Assembly (NCBI RefSeq): GCF_001723175.1
Contig: NC_064655.1
Coordinates: 868,001 to 932,000 of the forward strand
Direction of reading: 5' to 3'
DNA from: Penicillium oxalicum
Lineage: Eukaryota > Ascomycota > Eurotiomycetes > Eurotiales > Aspergillaceae
DNA: 64,000 nt
In this document: in pieces, positions 45,530 through 58,678 of the stretch
Layout of the letters: every line of letters starts with the position of its first letter
Numbering within the stretch: position 1 is the stretch's first letter
The notes under the pieces: generated by a model
Seen by the model: only the letters and a program-made list of their open reading frames with translations
What the model was told of the DNA's origin: nothing
Databases searched by the model: none
Made by a program: the position numbers and the translations under genes

Positions 45530-48500
45530 GGTTGAAGGTGGGAGATAGGCTTGAAGGCGAATCCGTGAGAGGAAAGGAATTGAAGAGATGGGACGGTATG
45601 GACAAGAATTGGATATTGAACAGGAAGACGTTCCGATGAGAGAGGATAAGAAAGAAAGGAGAGAGAGTAAGAGAGGAAAGAAGAAATGTGGCGCGTGTGC
45701 AAGTCGGCAGGGATTCCTCCCGAATGCGAGTCCTCCAGAGTAACTCGAACAGGCCGCCATCTCGACGCGGCCAAGGGACGATCGACTGTGGGAAAATGCG
45801 GGGGTGGCATGACGTGGAGATCAGGAGCTGGGTACGGGACAGGTACACCACAGTCCCGGAATGGGCGCGGGAGAGTCCCTAGTAGAGCACATCATTGGCA
45901 AGTATCCTCCAAGTAGACAGTACCGCTCGCTGGGTTGGAACGAGGGAGTTGATGTAAATTCCCACGAATGGAATCATGCCATTGTCTGGTGATGTGCGGA
46001 TCCACCGCCGCTGGACGAGCTCTCATGTTTTCCATCCGCTACAGCAGAGAGGCGATGACAGTCCAAGTTCCTCCTACTTGGGCGCCTCTGATCAAGAGCT
46101 CATCCATGAGGTTCCCCAACTCATTGGATGACATCAAGTGGCGTGATCTGGCGATGCTTCTGTGAGCGAGGACGTGGCCTCGTGATGCGGATTCTTGTCC
46201 AATGTTTGACCTCCACCGACAACCAGACCCTAATCATCCTCGTTGTCACTATCAGTGAGCTTGTCAAATTCCAGTCGCCCTACCAAAGGGAGCTAGATGA
46301 CCTGGAGCGTCACGTCAATAGTCACTGCTCTCTTGAGCCCGACTCTCACGCCGTTCAAGGATCCATGCACTGCCCTCCCCCGGATCCACTTGCCCCGGAC
46401 GATACCTTTTTTTTGTTCTTCCGATCGCGGATGTTTCATCGCATTCCCGCCCCTTGACGGGCTGAGCCAGTGCCATCGGTGCAATTCGGGCGTTGCTGGA
46501 CGCCTATTTGCATCTTCTGAAGCTCTCCTTGGCTCAAACGACTCTTAGAAACCGTGCGTCTCAAAAGTCCCCCTGTCCCAAACCCTAATCAACCTTGCAT
46601 CAAACCACCACAGCCGAATCCGAGAGCTTAAAACGTCCCATTCAAATGAGAAGAGATCATCACACAGTGCATATTGGATAAAGAAGAATAATTGCGACAC
46701 CACCGTCGGATTTGCGGTGGGTAAACTGTGAGCCAAGCCCGCAAGGACCAAATGCCTCAAATCATGCGGTCATAGATCCCTCACGCCTTTATCTGCAAAC
46801 ACTTGAGCTGCGGCCAGAACACTCAAAAAAAAACATAAATCATGGCCATGGCCTCTTCGGAATTTCTCCTGTCTACAAGACGCACTGGAATGCGACCGTG
46901 AAGACACTGGGTGGACGACCGATAGCTTTCTACAGACCCAGCGCGACCCGAGGGGAGACGGATCTACTGGCTGCCGTGAATCGGCGGTTGAGGGTGCCCT
47001 CGTCTCTGAGAACTGTAGTCGGTAGCCTGCATTCTGAATCCGGCGCCGAGATGTCTTCACTTTGAGAAACGCCCACGAGAGTCAAATTGAAAGACAATGT
47101 CAATAAGAGCCAAGATTGATAACATCGACAACAATTAGAAATGCTCTACATTTCAAACTCAAACATTTTCTCTCGGTGCCCAATCAAGCTCACAGGTTCT
47201 AACCCAGAGCTTCGAACTTGAGGGAGCGCCAGCAACCTCGGCATTCGACCATCTCGCAATCGCTCCTCGATTGACCCTTGCGCTACGAGGGAGGAGCACT
47301 AGACGATTAGCTTCAAGGAATATCCCACAACTATACCTGCCCTTTTCACCTGCCATGTGTGCAACCAGCACCGAGAGTAGCAAAACCGAGAGGATTTGCC
47401 AAGTACAGACTCGACCAATTCTGTAGTACGCCGCCTCTCGAGTTCTTCCAGTGTAACTTTTGAACTTTGGCAATCCGCATATCACGACCAAGAAATACCG
47501 AGAAGCCTGAGTAGTTCAAGCGATGGGATCCTGGTGATTTGGCAGAAAATAGAGACTCGGACCGAGTGAGAAGATTCAAGCGTGAGAACCCACGGCTGCA
47601 TTGGTTACTGTCGCGAGTGGCAACGATAGGACTCTTCTGCGAAAGATTATGAAGACTTTTTCAGGGTCATCTGTAGACACATCGAACAAAGTAAAAAGAA
47701 TCAAAATTCCATGATCAGTGCCGTCGCTGGAGTGAGAAAGCTGACTTAAGTAGTGAATCTTTCGAGACTTGTCGATGATGACGTGTGGGACGCGGTTGCA
47801 AGTCTTCTACGATGATATCGTGGTGTCGGTTCCCGCCTAGGTACCAACCTCTTTTCTTTACATTGCCGACCTCAGCGTCACCTGACCCTACTACACCTAC
47901 ACAATTGACAGCGTGGAGTCCACTGCTCTCCTAGGGACGGAGGATCCGAGCTACAGCTTCAGCCAGTGCAGACTCCAGAGAAAGACCAGCGTGAGCGGAC
48001 GATCACATGCGAGATCACATGTGGCGCCAGTATGACGCATGTCCCCGGCAACTCTCCCAGCTTTCGCGCCCAATCTGGAGCACAACTGAAATTCCATCAC
48101 GGGCATTGCACGTACGGCCGTCACGAGCCGGGAGATTTCGGCATGGGAGGGATTTACCTGGTGGCTACTGATGGACCGAGGACCGCCGACACACGTTGTG
48201 CAGGGGGTGGAGAGGCCTGCTGTGGGCTATGGGCTGGGGTGCGTATCACGATCGATAACAGGGGACTGAGAGTTCAACCGCGGCTGGATCTGCAAGCTCG
48301 GGGCTCCGGGTAGAGGGCGGAAGTGCTGAGACGGGGAATCGTGGGGATGTGGAGGGTGAGTGACTGCAAGCCTCGGGTGAGGTAGGAAAGTCCGGAGTAT
48401 ATCACAGAGGATTGAATTGGGGGGAGGGCGATGAAATATCCGGTTGGCGACTGATGGGTTGCCGTACTTTGTATACTTGGGGCTCGCAGTCACATAGTCA

Positions 48501-49715
48501 CATTGTATTGCTGTGAGAAGAAAGTTAGAGAGGAGAGAGAGGGCCGAGGGAGTTGATGGCCTGAGGCAGAACAAAAATTGGATGCGTCTGGGCAGCAGCG
48601 GGACCGGGGAGACCTGCAGATATGTATGCGCTTAATTGCCAGCCGGGGCATGTAGCGTTCACATGATACACGTGGAGTGCGCCGTCTGGAGTTACTCTAC
48701 TGCCGTTATCAAACTCGGACAGAAGGGACCGTCGTTCGGATGCTCGGAGCGCAGACTTAAACACGCGCTATCAATGTGATCTTGCCGGGAAAGGCAAGAA
48801 GGATTCAAAAGGCTCACCGGTCCCTGCGACACCTGGTAGTACAAATCTTATCCTTTTGACGATCGAAACTGTAGAGAAGAGCACCGGTCACGTTGAGGTC
48901 GACTTTCGGCACGCGGCGTGTGCCGAGCTCTATCGGAGAAAATGGAGACTTTGTTCCTTTTTTTAAAAAAAAAAAAAAAACAATGTGGTGGGCTACAACG
49001 ACATCGATATCAGCATGATACCGTAATCGCATTTAGTCGACCGAAACGATCAATGGATAGGATGCAGCCTATGGGAGACGACTTGCACTGGCCACTCACA
49101 GGGCAGCATCGGAAAAGGAAGCTTATCGGCCGAGCGGAGTCCATTCGTGCGGAGGTTTCCCGTCGGCAAAGTCATGTGATATCACCACGGTGGATTCTCT
49201 CATTGGCTGTGTGATGCATCACGAAGTGGAGTTTCGACATCAAACGGGAACCAGCAGCTGCTACCAGCGGCCCGCGAGGGTCTTCGACCGACCCGGAGGA
49301 TCTCGCTGGGACTCACTAAAACTGGAGACTTTTGGGCCCAAGCGATAACCGAGAGACGAGCAGTGGAACTGCAGCACCCGCACCTGTCGGCCTCGATTGG
49401 CCCGGGAGCTCATGCCAACAGCCGCGGCTCGCAGACTCATCGCTGACGTTGTTCGCCAGCTCCGACTTTCGGGCGGTCGAAGGGAGATCATGGACTCCCC
49501 TCCTTCCACAGTATGTATATAGTTCCGCGTGGCTGCTGAAGTACCGGTCCTGGATTCTGATCAATCGTTTCTCTTCCTTCGTCTTTGGTACATATCGACC
49601 GCTCTCCCGTTTGGTCTCTTTCTATCTCGTATCAATTGCATGGGATCTCGCGACATCTCTTGACATAAAAAGCTCACCCTACCCACCCGTCCACACATTC
49701 AGTAGCACCTTCATC
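45530..49715. other. About 4.2 kb without a supportable gene
   Basis: Lies between the small membrane-protein gene and malate synthase. Open frames reach about 137 codons on both strands but show no domains or coherent splice chains. The last 0.7 kb should be the malate synthase promoter. An A-rich run lies at about 48964-48980. Confidence 0.55.
49284..49521 (+). promoter_or_regulatory. Malate synthase promoter elements (candidate)
   Basis: A TATA-like TATATA at 49516-49521 is about 200 bp before the ATG. An inverted CCAAT box (ATTGG) is at 49396-49400. A sequence fitting the degenerate acetate-regulator FacB pattern (TCS-N8-SGA) is at 49284-49297. Acetate induction of this gene is known in Aspergillus; the individual sites here are unproven. 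Confidence 0.35.
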
Positions 49716-51338
49716 ATGGCTGCTTCGGTCGACTCACATCTCAAGGATGTGGCCATCCTGGCCAACATCCCCAACGAGGCCCGCAAGATCCTCACCAAGG
49801 AGGCGTGTGCCTTCCTCGCCATCCTGCATCGCACTTTTAACCCGACTCGCAAGGCCCTCCTGCAACGCCGGATCGACCGCCAGGCCGAGATCGACAAGGG
49901 TCATCTCCTCGACTTCCTCCCCGAGACCAAGCACATCCGCGAAAATGACGCATGGAAGGGCGCTCCCCCCGCACCAGGCTTGGTGGACCGTCGGGTCGAG
50001 ATTACAGGTCCGACAGATCGCAAGATGGTCGTCAACGCCCTCAACTCAGACGTCTGGACCTACATGGCCGATTTCGAGGACTCATCTGCCCCGACGTGGG
50101 AGAACATGATCAACGGCCAGGTCAACCTGTACGATGCCATTCGCCGCCAGGTCGATTTCAAGCAAGGCGGTAAGGAGTACAAGCTGCGGACAGACCGCAA
50201 GCTGCCCACGCTCATTGCTCGTGCCCGTGGCTGGCACCTGGATGAGAAGCACTTCACCGTGGACAGTGAGCCCATCTCCGGCTCTCTCTTCGATTTCGGC
50301 CTGTACTTCTTCCACAACGCCAAGGAGCTGGTTGACCGGGGCGCCGGTCCCTACTTCTATCTGCCCAAGATGGAGTCGCACCTCGAGGCTCGTCTCTGGA
50401 ATGACGTCTTCAACCTGGCTCAGGACTACATTGGCATGCCCCGTGGCACCATCCGTGGTACCGTGTTGATCGAGACCATCACGGCCGCCTTTGAGATGGA
50501 GGAGATCATCTATGAACTGCGCGAGCACAGCTCCGGCCTGAACTGTGGCCGCTGGGACTACATCTTCTCCTTCATCAAGAAGTTCCGCCAACACCCCAAC
50601 TTTGTCCTGCCGGACCGTTCCGACGTCACGATGACCGTGCCCTTCATGGACTCCTACGTGAAACTGCTGATCAAGACCTGCCACCGTCGTGGCGTCCACG
50701 CCATGGGAGGCATGGCGGCCCAGATCCCCGTGAAGAACGACCCCGCGGCCAACGAGAAGGCCATGGAGTCTGTCCGTGCCGACAAGCTCCGTGAGGTTCG
50801 TGCTGGCCACGACGGCACCTGGGTCGCTCACCCGGCCTTGGCCCCCATCGCCTCCGAGGTCTTCAATAAGTATATGCCCACGCCGAACCAGCTGTACAAG
50901 CGCCGCGAGGACGTCCACATCACTGCCAACGACCTTCTCAACACCAACGTCCCCGGCAAGATCACCGAGGACGGAATCCGTAAGAACCTCAACATCGGTT
51001 TGAGCTACATGGAGGGCTGGCTCCGCGGTGTCGGTTGCGTCCCCATCAACTTCCTCATGGAGGATGCCGCCACTGCCGAGGTCTCCCGTTCCCAGCTGTG
51101 GCAGTGGGTTCGCCACAACGTCACCACCGCTGAAGGCAAGCGGGTGGACAAGTCCTACGCGCTGCGACTGCTTCAGGAGCAGGCCGACAGCCTGTCTTCC
51201 CAGGGGGCCAAGGGTAACAAGTACCAGCTGGCAGCTCGCTACTTTGCTGGCCAGGTGACTGGTGAGGATTATGCCGACTTTTTGACGAGTCTGCTGTACA
51301 ATGAAATTTCCTCGCCGGGCTCTGCGGCCAAACTGTGA
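49716..51338 (+). CDS. acuE: Malate synthase, glyoxylate cycle, peroxisomal
   Basis: Condenses glyoxylate with acetyl-CoA to give malate, allowing growth on acetate and fatty acids. Intronless here, 540 residues, the family size for malate synthase A. Hallmarks are the N-terminal [14 protein letters not shown] segment, [20 protein letters not shown], the glyoxylate/acetyl-CoA site [13 protein letters not shown]...[12 protein letters not shown], the [13 protein letters not shown] segment, [11 protein letters not shown], and [14 protein letters not shown]. The C-terminus is AKL, close to the PTS1 signal SKL, which fits peroxisomal import. The open frame extends upstream to 49332, but [12 protein letters not shown] is the natural start because it follows the promoter and leader. 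Codon bias is strong (C/G endings). It has no pathway neighbours in the window. Confidence 0.97.
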   Translation: MAASVDSHLKDVAILANIPNEARKILTKEACAFLAILHRTFNPTRKALLQRRIDRQAEIDKGHLLDFLPETKHIRENDAWKGAPPAPGLVDRRVEITGPTDRKMVVNALNSDVWTYMADFEDSSAPTWENMINGQVNLYDAIRRQVDFKQGGKEYKLRTDRKLPTLIARARGWHLDEKHFTVDSEPISGSLFDFGLYFFHNAKELVDRGAGPYFYLPKMESHLEARLWNDVFNLAQDYIGMPRGTIRGTVLIETITAAFEMEEIIYELREHSSGLNCGRWDYIFSFIKKFRQHPNFVLPDRSDVTMTVPFMDSYVKLLIKTCHRRGVHAMGGMAAQIPVKNDPAANEKAMESVRADKLREVRAGHDGTWVAHPALAPIASEVFNKYMPTPNQLYKRREDVHITANDLLNTNVPGKITEDGIRKNLNIGLSYMEGWLRGVGCVPINFLMEDAATAEVSRSQLWQWVRHNVTTAEGKRVDKSYALRLLQEQADSLSSQGAKGNKYQLAARYFAGQVTGEDYADFLTSLLYNEISSPGSAAKL

Positions 51339-52586
51339 TTGTGAAGCGGAGATGGTGGCCGGGCGGGGAGGCAGAGTCTTGGCAGTGATGACGATTATGA
51401 ATACCCTTTTGTCCTTTTTAATTCCATTGCCTGTTGTATATTTTTTTCCCTTTACTTTTTTGCGAATGCAGCTTAGTTTCTTCTCTGTATCTTTCTCCTT
51501 CTTTTCTCTTTCTCCAAGCCAACATTGAATCATCCACAATAAAATCTAGTCCGCCAAATACGCCCAGACATCTGTATTGAGCCGAAGTTTGTACGACGAT
51601 TCTCAATTCAGTCATTTCTCCAAAATGATATGCTCTTTGGTGAATGAGTCCCAAGTCTGCATATCCAAGTAACCAAATGATTTCTGAAGCCAATCCATCC
51701 CAACTTTGAAACAGCTTACGTGGACCTGGCCATGTAAACGATGAGAATACGCTTTTTTTCCAATTACACGTATGGGAGCGAGAGAATCACCTAGCACCAT
51801 CACTCCACTGATTGTCAAAAAGCCCCCTTCATGAACTATAGCTTTGCCAATGGCAAAAAACGGGCTGTGTATAGAGACTCGAACCCCGGTGTCTAACGGA
51901 ATCGATCAGATCAAGAGCCGAGAAACTCGGTCACATGAAAGACACTGGTATAATTGAATTTTGGATAATCTTTATGGGGGGGAGGGGGGATATGTACCAT
52001 CAGGCTTGGGTTATGGATGGAAGAGAGAATGATATCAAGTCCAGACCACTGGGCTGGGCTGACGAGTAACCTTATTTCTGGCTATGGACTAAGATGTTCT
52101 GTCGCCTGCATATATCTTGTCCCCCTGAGTATGTCTTTATGAGTGGAAATGTTCTTGTGCAGATATCAAACCAATTTGCAATTTCGACTTTTATTTTGAG
52201 ATCTTGAGTGGCCTCGTGTTTTGGAATCCTTCATGTCAAAGAGGGATGGATATCGAATCACTTTTTGAGAGACTCTCCGGTTTTCCCTGGAATCAATACT
52301 GGGTCATTCCAGGAAGATGTCCGGATAGATCAATGGATCAAATGACGACCAGGTAGAGGCCCACCCAATATTCGAAATGTACACGGTACAGGACCACAGG
52401 TATCCATAACGAACCGAGGCACTTGGATGAAATTCAAACCTGATTACAATCCCCACATCCAGGAAGATACCACCCATCTAGTCACCAACCGCTCAAACCT
52501 CCCCCTCCCCGAGATATATTCCCACGAACCTGCATCTCCCCCTCCTCTATCTCGTTCAAGACTCCTCCTCTCGCCCAGAAATTCAC
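51339..52586. other. Convergent intergenic region
   Basis: 3' flanks of malate synthase and the PhiA-like gene. Pyrimidine-rich just after the acuE stop. No coding exon or RNA gene is supported. Confidence 0.6.
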
Positions 52587-53402
52587 CTAGATATACTCCC
52601 ACGCCAACTCATCCGAAGTCAAATTGGTCTTGATCGCCAACGCCTCAAAGCCCAAACAATCATCCACATTCCCCGTTGGCACCGTGGCGTTGCGCAGCGC
52701 AGCAAAGACCTGCCAGCGAGAGTGCTGAACCGAAACGCTTCCACCTTGCTGACGACTCAGGCGACGACGACCGCTGGCCATGGTCGAATTGGTACTTGCC
52801 GGTGCTGGGCAGGCCATGAAGCCCGAGGCACCTTGGCCCTTGTACGTCCAAGTGCCAAAGTTACGTCCGGGGTGCACCTTGAAGGGTCCGACGGAGGAAC
52901 CGGGGGGAATGTAGCTGGAGTGAGGACGGGTGAAGCTGAGGGCGCCGGTGCGATCGACGTAGAGGGCTTGGCCACCGGGGACGATGACATCCTGGGGAGA
53001 TGGGGGAGAGTGGTTAGTGTGTTTTTTTTTTGTGGTTCTTCTCGTTCTTTTGGGGTTGAGGTAAGGAGAGGAGAGTCTTCTATTTTGGGTATATAGAGAC
53101 TCATCCAAGGGGGAAAGAACAGAACGTACCAGTCCACGCTCACCAAACAACACAGTCTCGTTAGTGCGCTGAGCACAGTTGGGCACAAGAGTCGGGCAAT
53201 AGGTGCGACTTTCACCACCGAGCCAGAACTTGCTGTCGGCCGCAGTCATGGGGAGGAAGTGAATGGGCGAGCCGGAGCGAGCGGCAACGACGCCGTACGA
53301 CACAGCGTGGTGAGTGCCATTGTGGTGATGATGAGGCTGGTGACGAGTGCCGGGGATGGCGGCAGCCAGGCCGGCCATGGAGAGGAGGGCGGAGATTTTC
53401 AT
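52587..53402 (-). CDS. PhiA-like / IgE-binding-family secreted cell-wall protein
   Basis: Related to Aspergillus PhiA, a wall protein needed for phialide and conidium formation, and to proteins annotated as IgE-binding. Exons 53402-53130 and 52991-52587 give 225 residues. The signal peptide is MKISALLSMAGLAAAIPG, followed by a His-rich stretch (HQPHHHHNGTHH). The domain shows VSYGVVAARSGSPIHFLPM, an early Cys pair (TYCPTLVPNC), the central GGQALYVDRTGALSFT strand, GTWTYKGQGASGFMACP, and the late GNVDDCLGFEALAI segment near the end, matching PhiA organisation. The 138-nt intron is a multiple of three and has no in-frame stop, so an unspliced transcript would also encode a full protein with 46 extra basic residues. 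The spliced form matches the family much better. Confidence 0.87.
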   Translation of the reverse strand: MKISALLSMAGLAAAIPGTRHQPHHHHNGTHHAVSYGVVAARSGSPIHFLPMTAADSKFWLGGESRTYCPTLVPNCAQRTNETVLFGERGLVRSVLSPLDESLYTQNRRLSSPYLNPKRTRRTTKKKHTNHSPPSPQDVIVPGGQALYVDRTGALSFTRPHSSYIPPGSSVGPFKVHPGRNFGTWTYKGQGASGFMACPAPASTNSTMASGRRRLSRQQGGSVSVQHSRWQVFAALRNATVPTGNVDDCLGFEALAIKTNLTSDELAWEYI

Positions 53403-55349
53403 CGTGTGGGCTGCGAGGTGCAGTGGACTTGAGAATCGGGATAATGAGATGGAAAGTTGGAAGAATATCAAAATCAGGATCTACTATGGAATCTGACTTG
53501 CGATGCTCCCAGAGTGACCGCTGTATCGAGAAGTGCACTACGGGTCCCTGGGGGGCAGTCTTTATAAAGAGACCGGATGGGATTTCATGATGGAGACGCT
53601 CGTCCAACGGCATGATATCTCCACATCTTTCATCCACAGAAACACTGGGGTGGGTGGAATCGGCGATAGTCTAGAAAAGTCGGTGGGTCAAGTCTCAGCA
53701 TTGTTCGAGTGTCCTTCAGGCGGTCTTTCTCGTTCAGGTAAAGATATGACTTGCCCCCTTCCAGGGTATAGGCATCAGGTTTGGTCCCTTTGAAGTTACC
53801 CTGACGAGTGAGAACTCCTGTCGATCTGTCTTCAAGCATGTGAAGCTGATCTGATCTCAAATTGGTAGACTGGCGAAAGAATGGCCAATTGCTTATCTCT
53901 ATCTATGCAGAGCCTGGAATAGAGGCAATCACATAACCATACTTCATGGGCGGTAACGTTATGTTATTATGGACACAACTTGCGATGTCTTGTCAAATCA
54001 AATCACCCAGGCTTAGTTTTCTGCGAACAAGGTGGACATGGAAGAACACCCCCGGTAGGATAAGTCCTCTGCTAAATAGATTCTTGGTCGTTTTTTTTTG
54101 TTCAAAGGCAAGCTCTCTCACAACCAAAAGAAGAGACGAAAACTGAGCGATCCGCAAGTTGCAGAAAGATTTAACTTTTTGGACAAGACGTCTCAGTTGT
54201 AGTATGCAGAGCCAGCGACTCAAACAAGAAAAATCCTTCGGTGGGTCGTTTCATCCTTATCAACTCACCAGACCCACACGGGAGAGGCGTGGTAACGATC
54301 GGCATGGGCAGAATCAAGAAGAATGAAAGTCCAGTAGCCTCGTCTCTTCGGTACTCGAGCAGAGACTACGAAATCTCCAGCTGCAGATCAACTGGCCGGA
54401 CTCGTGCTTGTATTTGTGTCTATTTCCATTTCTTCTTTTTGACTGGTGACAGGGTCGAGATTACAACGGTCGAGGACATAGTCAAGATCTAGAGCAGTAG
54501 ACACTCGAGGGGGGTGTAGTACAGGTATAGATGGTCCATCCTTGTGACCAATGTCTGATATCGAACTTTGCCCAAGAAGTAAAACTCCTGTGGCCCATCG
54601 GAGTTGATTGAATCATTGGATAACAATTGTCCAATCTTGGCTTTGCCCATAAAACATGGTTGAGAGTCTAATTGAGTGAGTGACGACAAGCGCCATTCTG
54701 CTCTGTCCAGATTCACCCATCTGCAACATGAAACACGGGCTCTGTCAGCGCATTGCCATTCATGTCCAAGGGAGAGGGGAAAGGAGAGAGAGAGAGAGAA
54801 AGAGAGACTGCTCCCGCTTTGGCAGAGCTGATCGTCACCCGCAGGTACGGAATAGAGGCTGATCTTGATCTGGATTAGGTAACAGGACCGTAGTCGAGAC
54901 GGGGCCTGTTGTTACAGACTAATGAGTTGGTTGACGAATGCCTGCTCCACCGGACCGTTTCCCAGACCGTAGACTTCAAAAGTTCACAGGTCGAGACTCA
55001 CGCCTCACTGAGTACTCGCAGCAAACTGTCGGTGTCAATGGCTCAAATAAGATACGCTAGCAGGTGAACAATAAACTGATTGCTTTTCCTCTCGACAAAA
55101 TGAATCATTTAGACTTGCATGTCATGGTATGCGGTTTAAAAAAAACCACCCAGTGTTGGTTGAGGCGAGAGAAAAAAGACAGAAAAGAAAAATTAGGCAA
55201 GCTGAAGCTAAATACATCAAACCGTCGCTATGAAATGGACCTTTCAACTCCCCATTAAGCACAGGCAAAAAAAAAAAGAAAAAGAAAGAAACAAATACAT
55301 ACAACTACAAGTGTCAGACAAATCATGTCACACCATGTCGCCCGTACAC
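53403..55349. other. Intergenic region upstream of the PhiA-like gene
   Basis: About 1.9 kb. The left part is the PhiA-like promoter and the right part the bglE 3' flank. It contains a GA microsatellite at about 54786-54808. Open frames are short and without domains. Confidence 0.6.
54786..54808. repeat. GA microsatellite
   Basis: About nine GA units interrupted by AAA. Confidence 0.7.
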
Positions 55350-58300
55350 TCAAAACTCCGCAATGAGAGGTAGATCGCGAGAGCTTCGACCGGCCCAGAT
55401 ACGGAAAGTACCCTCGGTCGGCATCACCCAATTCTGCGCCCGTACACTCCAGTAACTCAAATCTTTCCGGGATAGGGTCATCTGTACGGTAGTATGCTCG
55501 CCCGGCTCCAGCGAGACCTTGGTGAAATTGCGCAGCACCCGATCGGGGAACTCGATATTCTCACGGCTCTGGCCCAATCCGCGGTGTTCTGCAACGTGTT
55601 CGGGGAAGGAGAGATAGACTTGGACAACTTCCTTGCCCGACCGTGGGCCAGTATTGCTCACGTTGACCGAGAGGGACACCATCTCATCGTAAAGTGACGG
55701 GTTGCCCCCTGGCCCGCCACCTGCCTCGGAAAGATGCTGGTGCGTTTTGTAACCGTCCGGATACGGATAAGAACCAGGCTTGGTTGCGGAGCTGTCCCGC
55801 GTGTAGGGATAAATGTATTTTGCAAGGGCATTGAAACCGGGCGGAAATCTCGTCGAGGTCTCTGCCGGGGGCTTGTTGTCGTACTTGGGCGGGTCAATCT
55901 CGTTCTTGGGCCGCGCGGCGGGAAGACGAGATTTCTCGCGAAGGGGTTTGATGGTGAGGGAGGAGATGTTGAAGGTAGTGTAGGACAGTCCAAACCCAAA
56001 CTCGAACCGAGGGGCGATCTGCTTCTTGTCGAAATATCGATAATCAATGTAGAGTCCCTGATCAAACATCATTTCTGGTTGTCTGTCTCTTGTCGAGTAC
56101 ATCACTTTGGCTCCGGGGCCGTAGTCGTCCAGAGACCGACCGATGGTGTAAGGAAGACGGCCGCTGGCGTCGACGTCGCCGAAGAGAACGTCGACAAGAG
56201 CGTTTCCACTCTCCTGTCCAGGTAGATTGGCGTAGAGGACTGCGTGGACGCCTGGTAGATCGATCCAAGATTCCATCACCACGGGGCCCACAGAGTGAAT
56301 CACGACAACCGTCTTGCCTTGTCCACCCCCACAGTTAGTAGCGACCCGCTCAATCAGCTTGGCCCCTCCGTGCTGAAGATCGAGGTTATTGCGATCGCCA
56401 AAGACATCGCCATCGTGGATGAAGCCTTCTCCCCCATCAGAATTGGCAAAGACAAGGCAGAGGTCTTGGTCGACCAAGTTCTTCATGGCAACATCCCTGC
56501 CGAAGAATCCTCGGACATCACTCTTTTCTGAAGGCCATGCAGCGCGAAGCGCATCCCACGGAGTGACGAGGTATGGGAAGTCGACAGCACCGCTGCCCCA
56601 ACCAGATCCTAATGTTCCTTGATTGCAGCCGCGATCACCACAAACATTCGGACCCTCGCCGGGACCGGCATCCTCGCCGTAAATTCCCACACGATAGCGC
56701 TCTGTCGGGCCGCTGGCTGTCCGCGAAAGCGGGAGAGTATTGTTCACATTCTTAAGAAGAACAATTCCTTCGGCAGCTACCTTCCGAGCTAGAAGGGAAT
56801 GAGACAATTCCTTGGAACCAGTCTCTTGCGCATTCACATAGTGATTGACCACCTCGTTGGATTGATCGTCTTTGCTGCCGGGATGGAGGCTTCCCATCTT
56901 CTCGTAAGTCCACGACGAAAAGTTGGGCCCGCCCTTTCCAAGGGGAGGAGGTTGGTCCCACGAATCCTGCCGAAAGTGATACCAGGCTGCAACAACACGC
57001 GTGACCATGTCGTTGAGACGCTCCATGGGCACTGAGGTGTTGAGAGCAGCTTGGGTCAAGCGCTGACCCCAGAAAGAATCACCATCTTCCCACTTTGCGC
57101 CATCACCGGGCATGCTCATGTCGAGACCACTCAGCGCACTTTGCACACCGGATCGCTGAGCAAGCCAATCTGACTGCACAAACCCTTGGAAGCCAAGCTC
57201 ATCCTTCAAAATGCCGTTCAAGAGCTTGCTGTTTTCACAGGCGAAACTGTTATTGACCTTTTGGTACGAGCACATGACACTCGCCACATCAGCACGCACA
57301 CTCTCTGCGAACGGCCATGCAAAAACTTCATGGAGTGTCCGATCATCCACATTGGATGAAATTGCATTTTCGCTGTCCCACTCTCCGACTTGGCGGAAAT
57401 GCTCTTGCTCGTTCATCAACCAATGCTTCGCAGTCGCCATGACACCATTGCGCTGAATGCCCCGAATGGTTTCAGCCGCAGCAACACCTTGCAGAACAGG
57501 ATCGGATCCAAAGCCTTCCCAGTTTCGACCACCAGCAGGCATCATACCCAAGGGACCCATGGATGGGCCGAGGAGAATGTTGACGCCTTTAGCCCGCGCC
57601 TCCTGGCCAAGCGCAAAACCTCGTTGCTGCATCAGCTCACGATTCCACGTGGCACCCGTCGTGATACCGGCCGGAAATGCAGTGATGTTGTCCGCAAAAC
57701 GTAGCCCTAGTGGGCCATCTTGGAGACAAAGTGAGGGGAATTTGACATTCATCGCGGGCCCAGTGTTGCCAACACAGAGGCCCATTCTCCATCCCGTCCC
57801 AGTTGTAATGTTGACCTTCTCCACAAGCTCCATCCGTTCGACAAGATCGTGTGCCTTGCTATAGCTTTCTTTCCATGCACCGTTTGTCCCGCCGAGAGGA
57901 GTCGGATACCACGGAATAGATGACTAGAGTCGCAGGTTAGCAGGGGGTTCAAGTTGAGAGAATTGCAAAAGACATTCAAATTTGCACGGTGCAAAATATG
58001 AAGCGTGTGGCAAATGGAGAAGCGTACATATTCCTTCTGCTTTTTCCCACCCAGAACCCACGGTAAGCCCTTAGTTGCCAGCCACATCACAAGTAGACCG
58101 ACAGCGATCAATGGAAAGACGTGCCACCAGGCTGTGATATGGAGCAACGACTTGATTCCCGACGCCCAGCTTCTGCGTCGTCCATCACCGTAGCCCGTGC
58201 CCCCCTGATTCTTGTGTGTCGGAATCCCGTACTCGTCACTATCTTCATCATCAAACACGTACTTTGAAGCATGATCTAGATCCTCGTCGAACGTCTCTGA

Positions 58301-58678
58301 GAGTATGTCACGCTCTCTGCTCAGCATATTCTCAATGGCCTTGCTGACATCGCGCGGCTCACCCGGCCCGTCAATGGCGTCGGGGCTCGCAGAACTCGTA
58401 TCCGGGGTGAATTGCACCTGTTTTCCTTTCTTCTTTCTTTGAGCATTCTTGTCGAGAGGAAGGAGTTTCACATTTGCGCCGTCGTGGGAGTCGGATTCGT
58501 CTCCACTGGATAGGAGATCGTCGAGAGAAGAATCCTTCATTGCGTCGCGAGACTTCATTCGGGGCATGCCGGGTATCTTCTTCAGCTCGGTCGAGGACCA
58601 TTCATCTTCAGAGACGGGGGGATCGAGCGATTGATACTCTCGGCGGCGAGGGTTCGAGGATCCAGAATTGAAGGACAT
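55350..58678 (-). CDS. bglE: Membrane-anchored GH3 beta-glucosidase (bglE type)
   Basis: Hydrolyses terminal beta-glucosyl residues of cello- or gluco-oligosaccharides. Exons 58678-58028 and 57923-55350 give 1,074 residues, with one 103-nt intron. The first about 175 residues are acidic, charged and cytosolic (SSGDESDS, DEDSDEYG). One type II signal-anchor follows at about 180-205 (WWHVFPLIAVGLLVMWLATK), then the secreted GH3 catalytic domain. Visible in it are TTGTGW, GPLGLRFADN, GRNWEGFGSDP, ATAKHWLMNEQEHFR and the nucleophile region QSDWLAQRSGV...GLDMSMPG with the catalytic Asp in SDW. The GH3 C-terminal domain (AAEGIVLLKNVNNTLPL) and a Fn3-like domain (VSLSVNVSNTGPRSGKEVVQ) complete it. 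This layout is that of Aspergillus beta-glucosidase E. The Met at 58678 is preferred over 58690. Confidence 0.93.

Noticed and set aside
50082..51539. 485-codon minus-strand open frame over malate synthase
   Set aside because: Antisense shadow of acuE caused by the same codon bias; no domain and no splice logic.
51855..51935. tRNA-like stretch on the minus strand with a GGTTCGAGTC box
   Set aside because: A matching acceptor stem and D-arm are absent and the T at the base before the anticodon is missing. At most a remnant.
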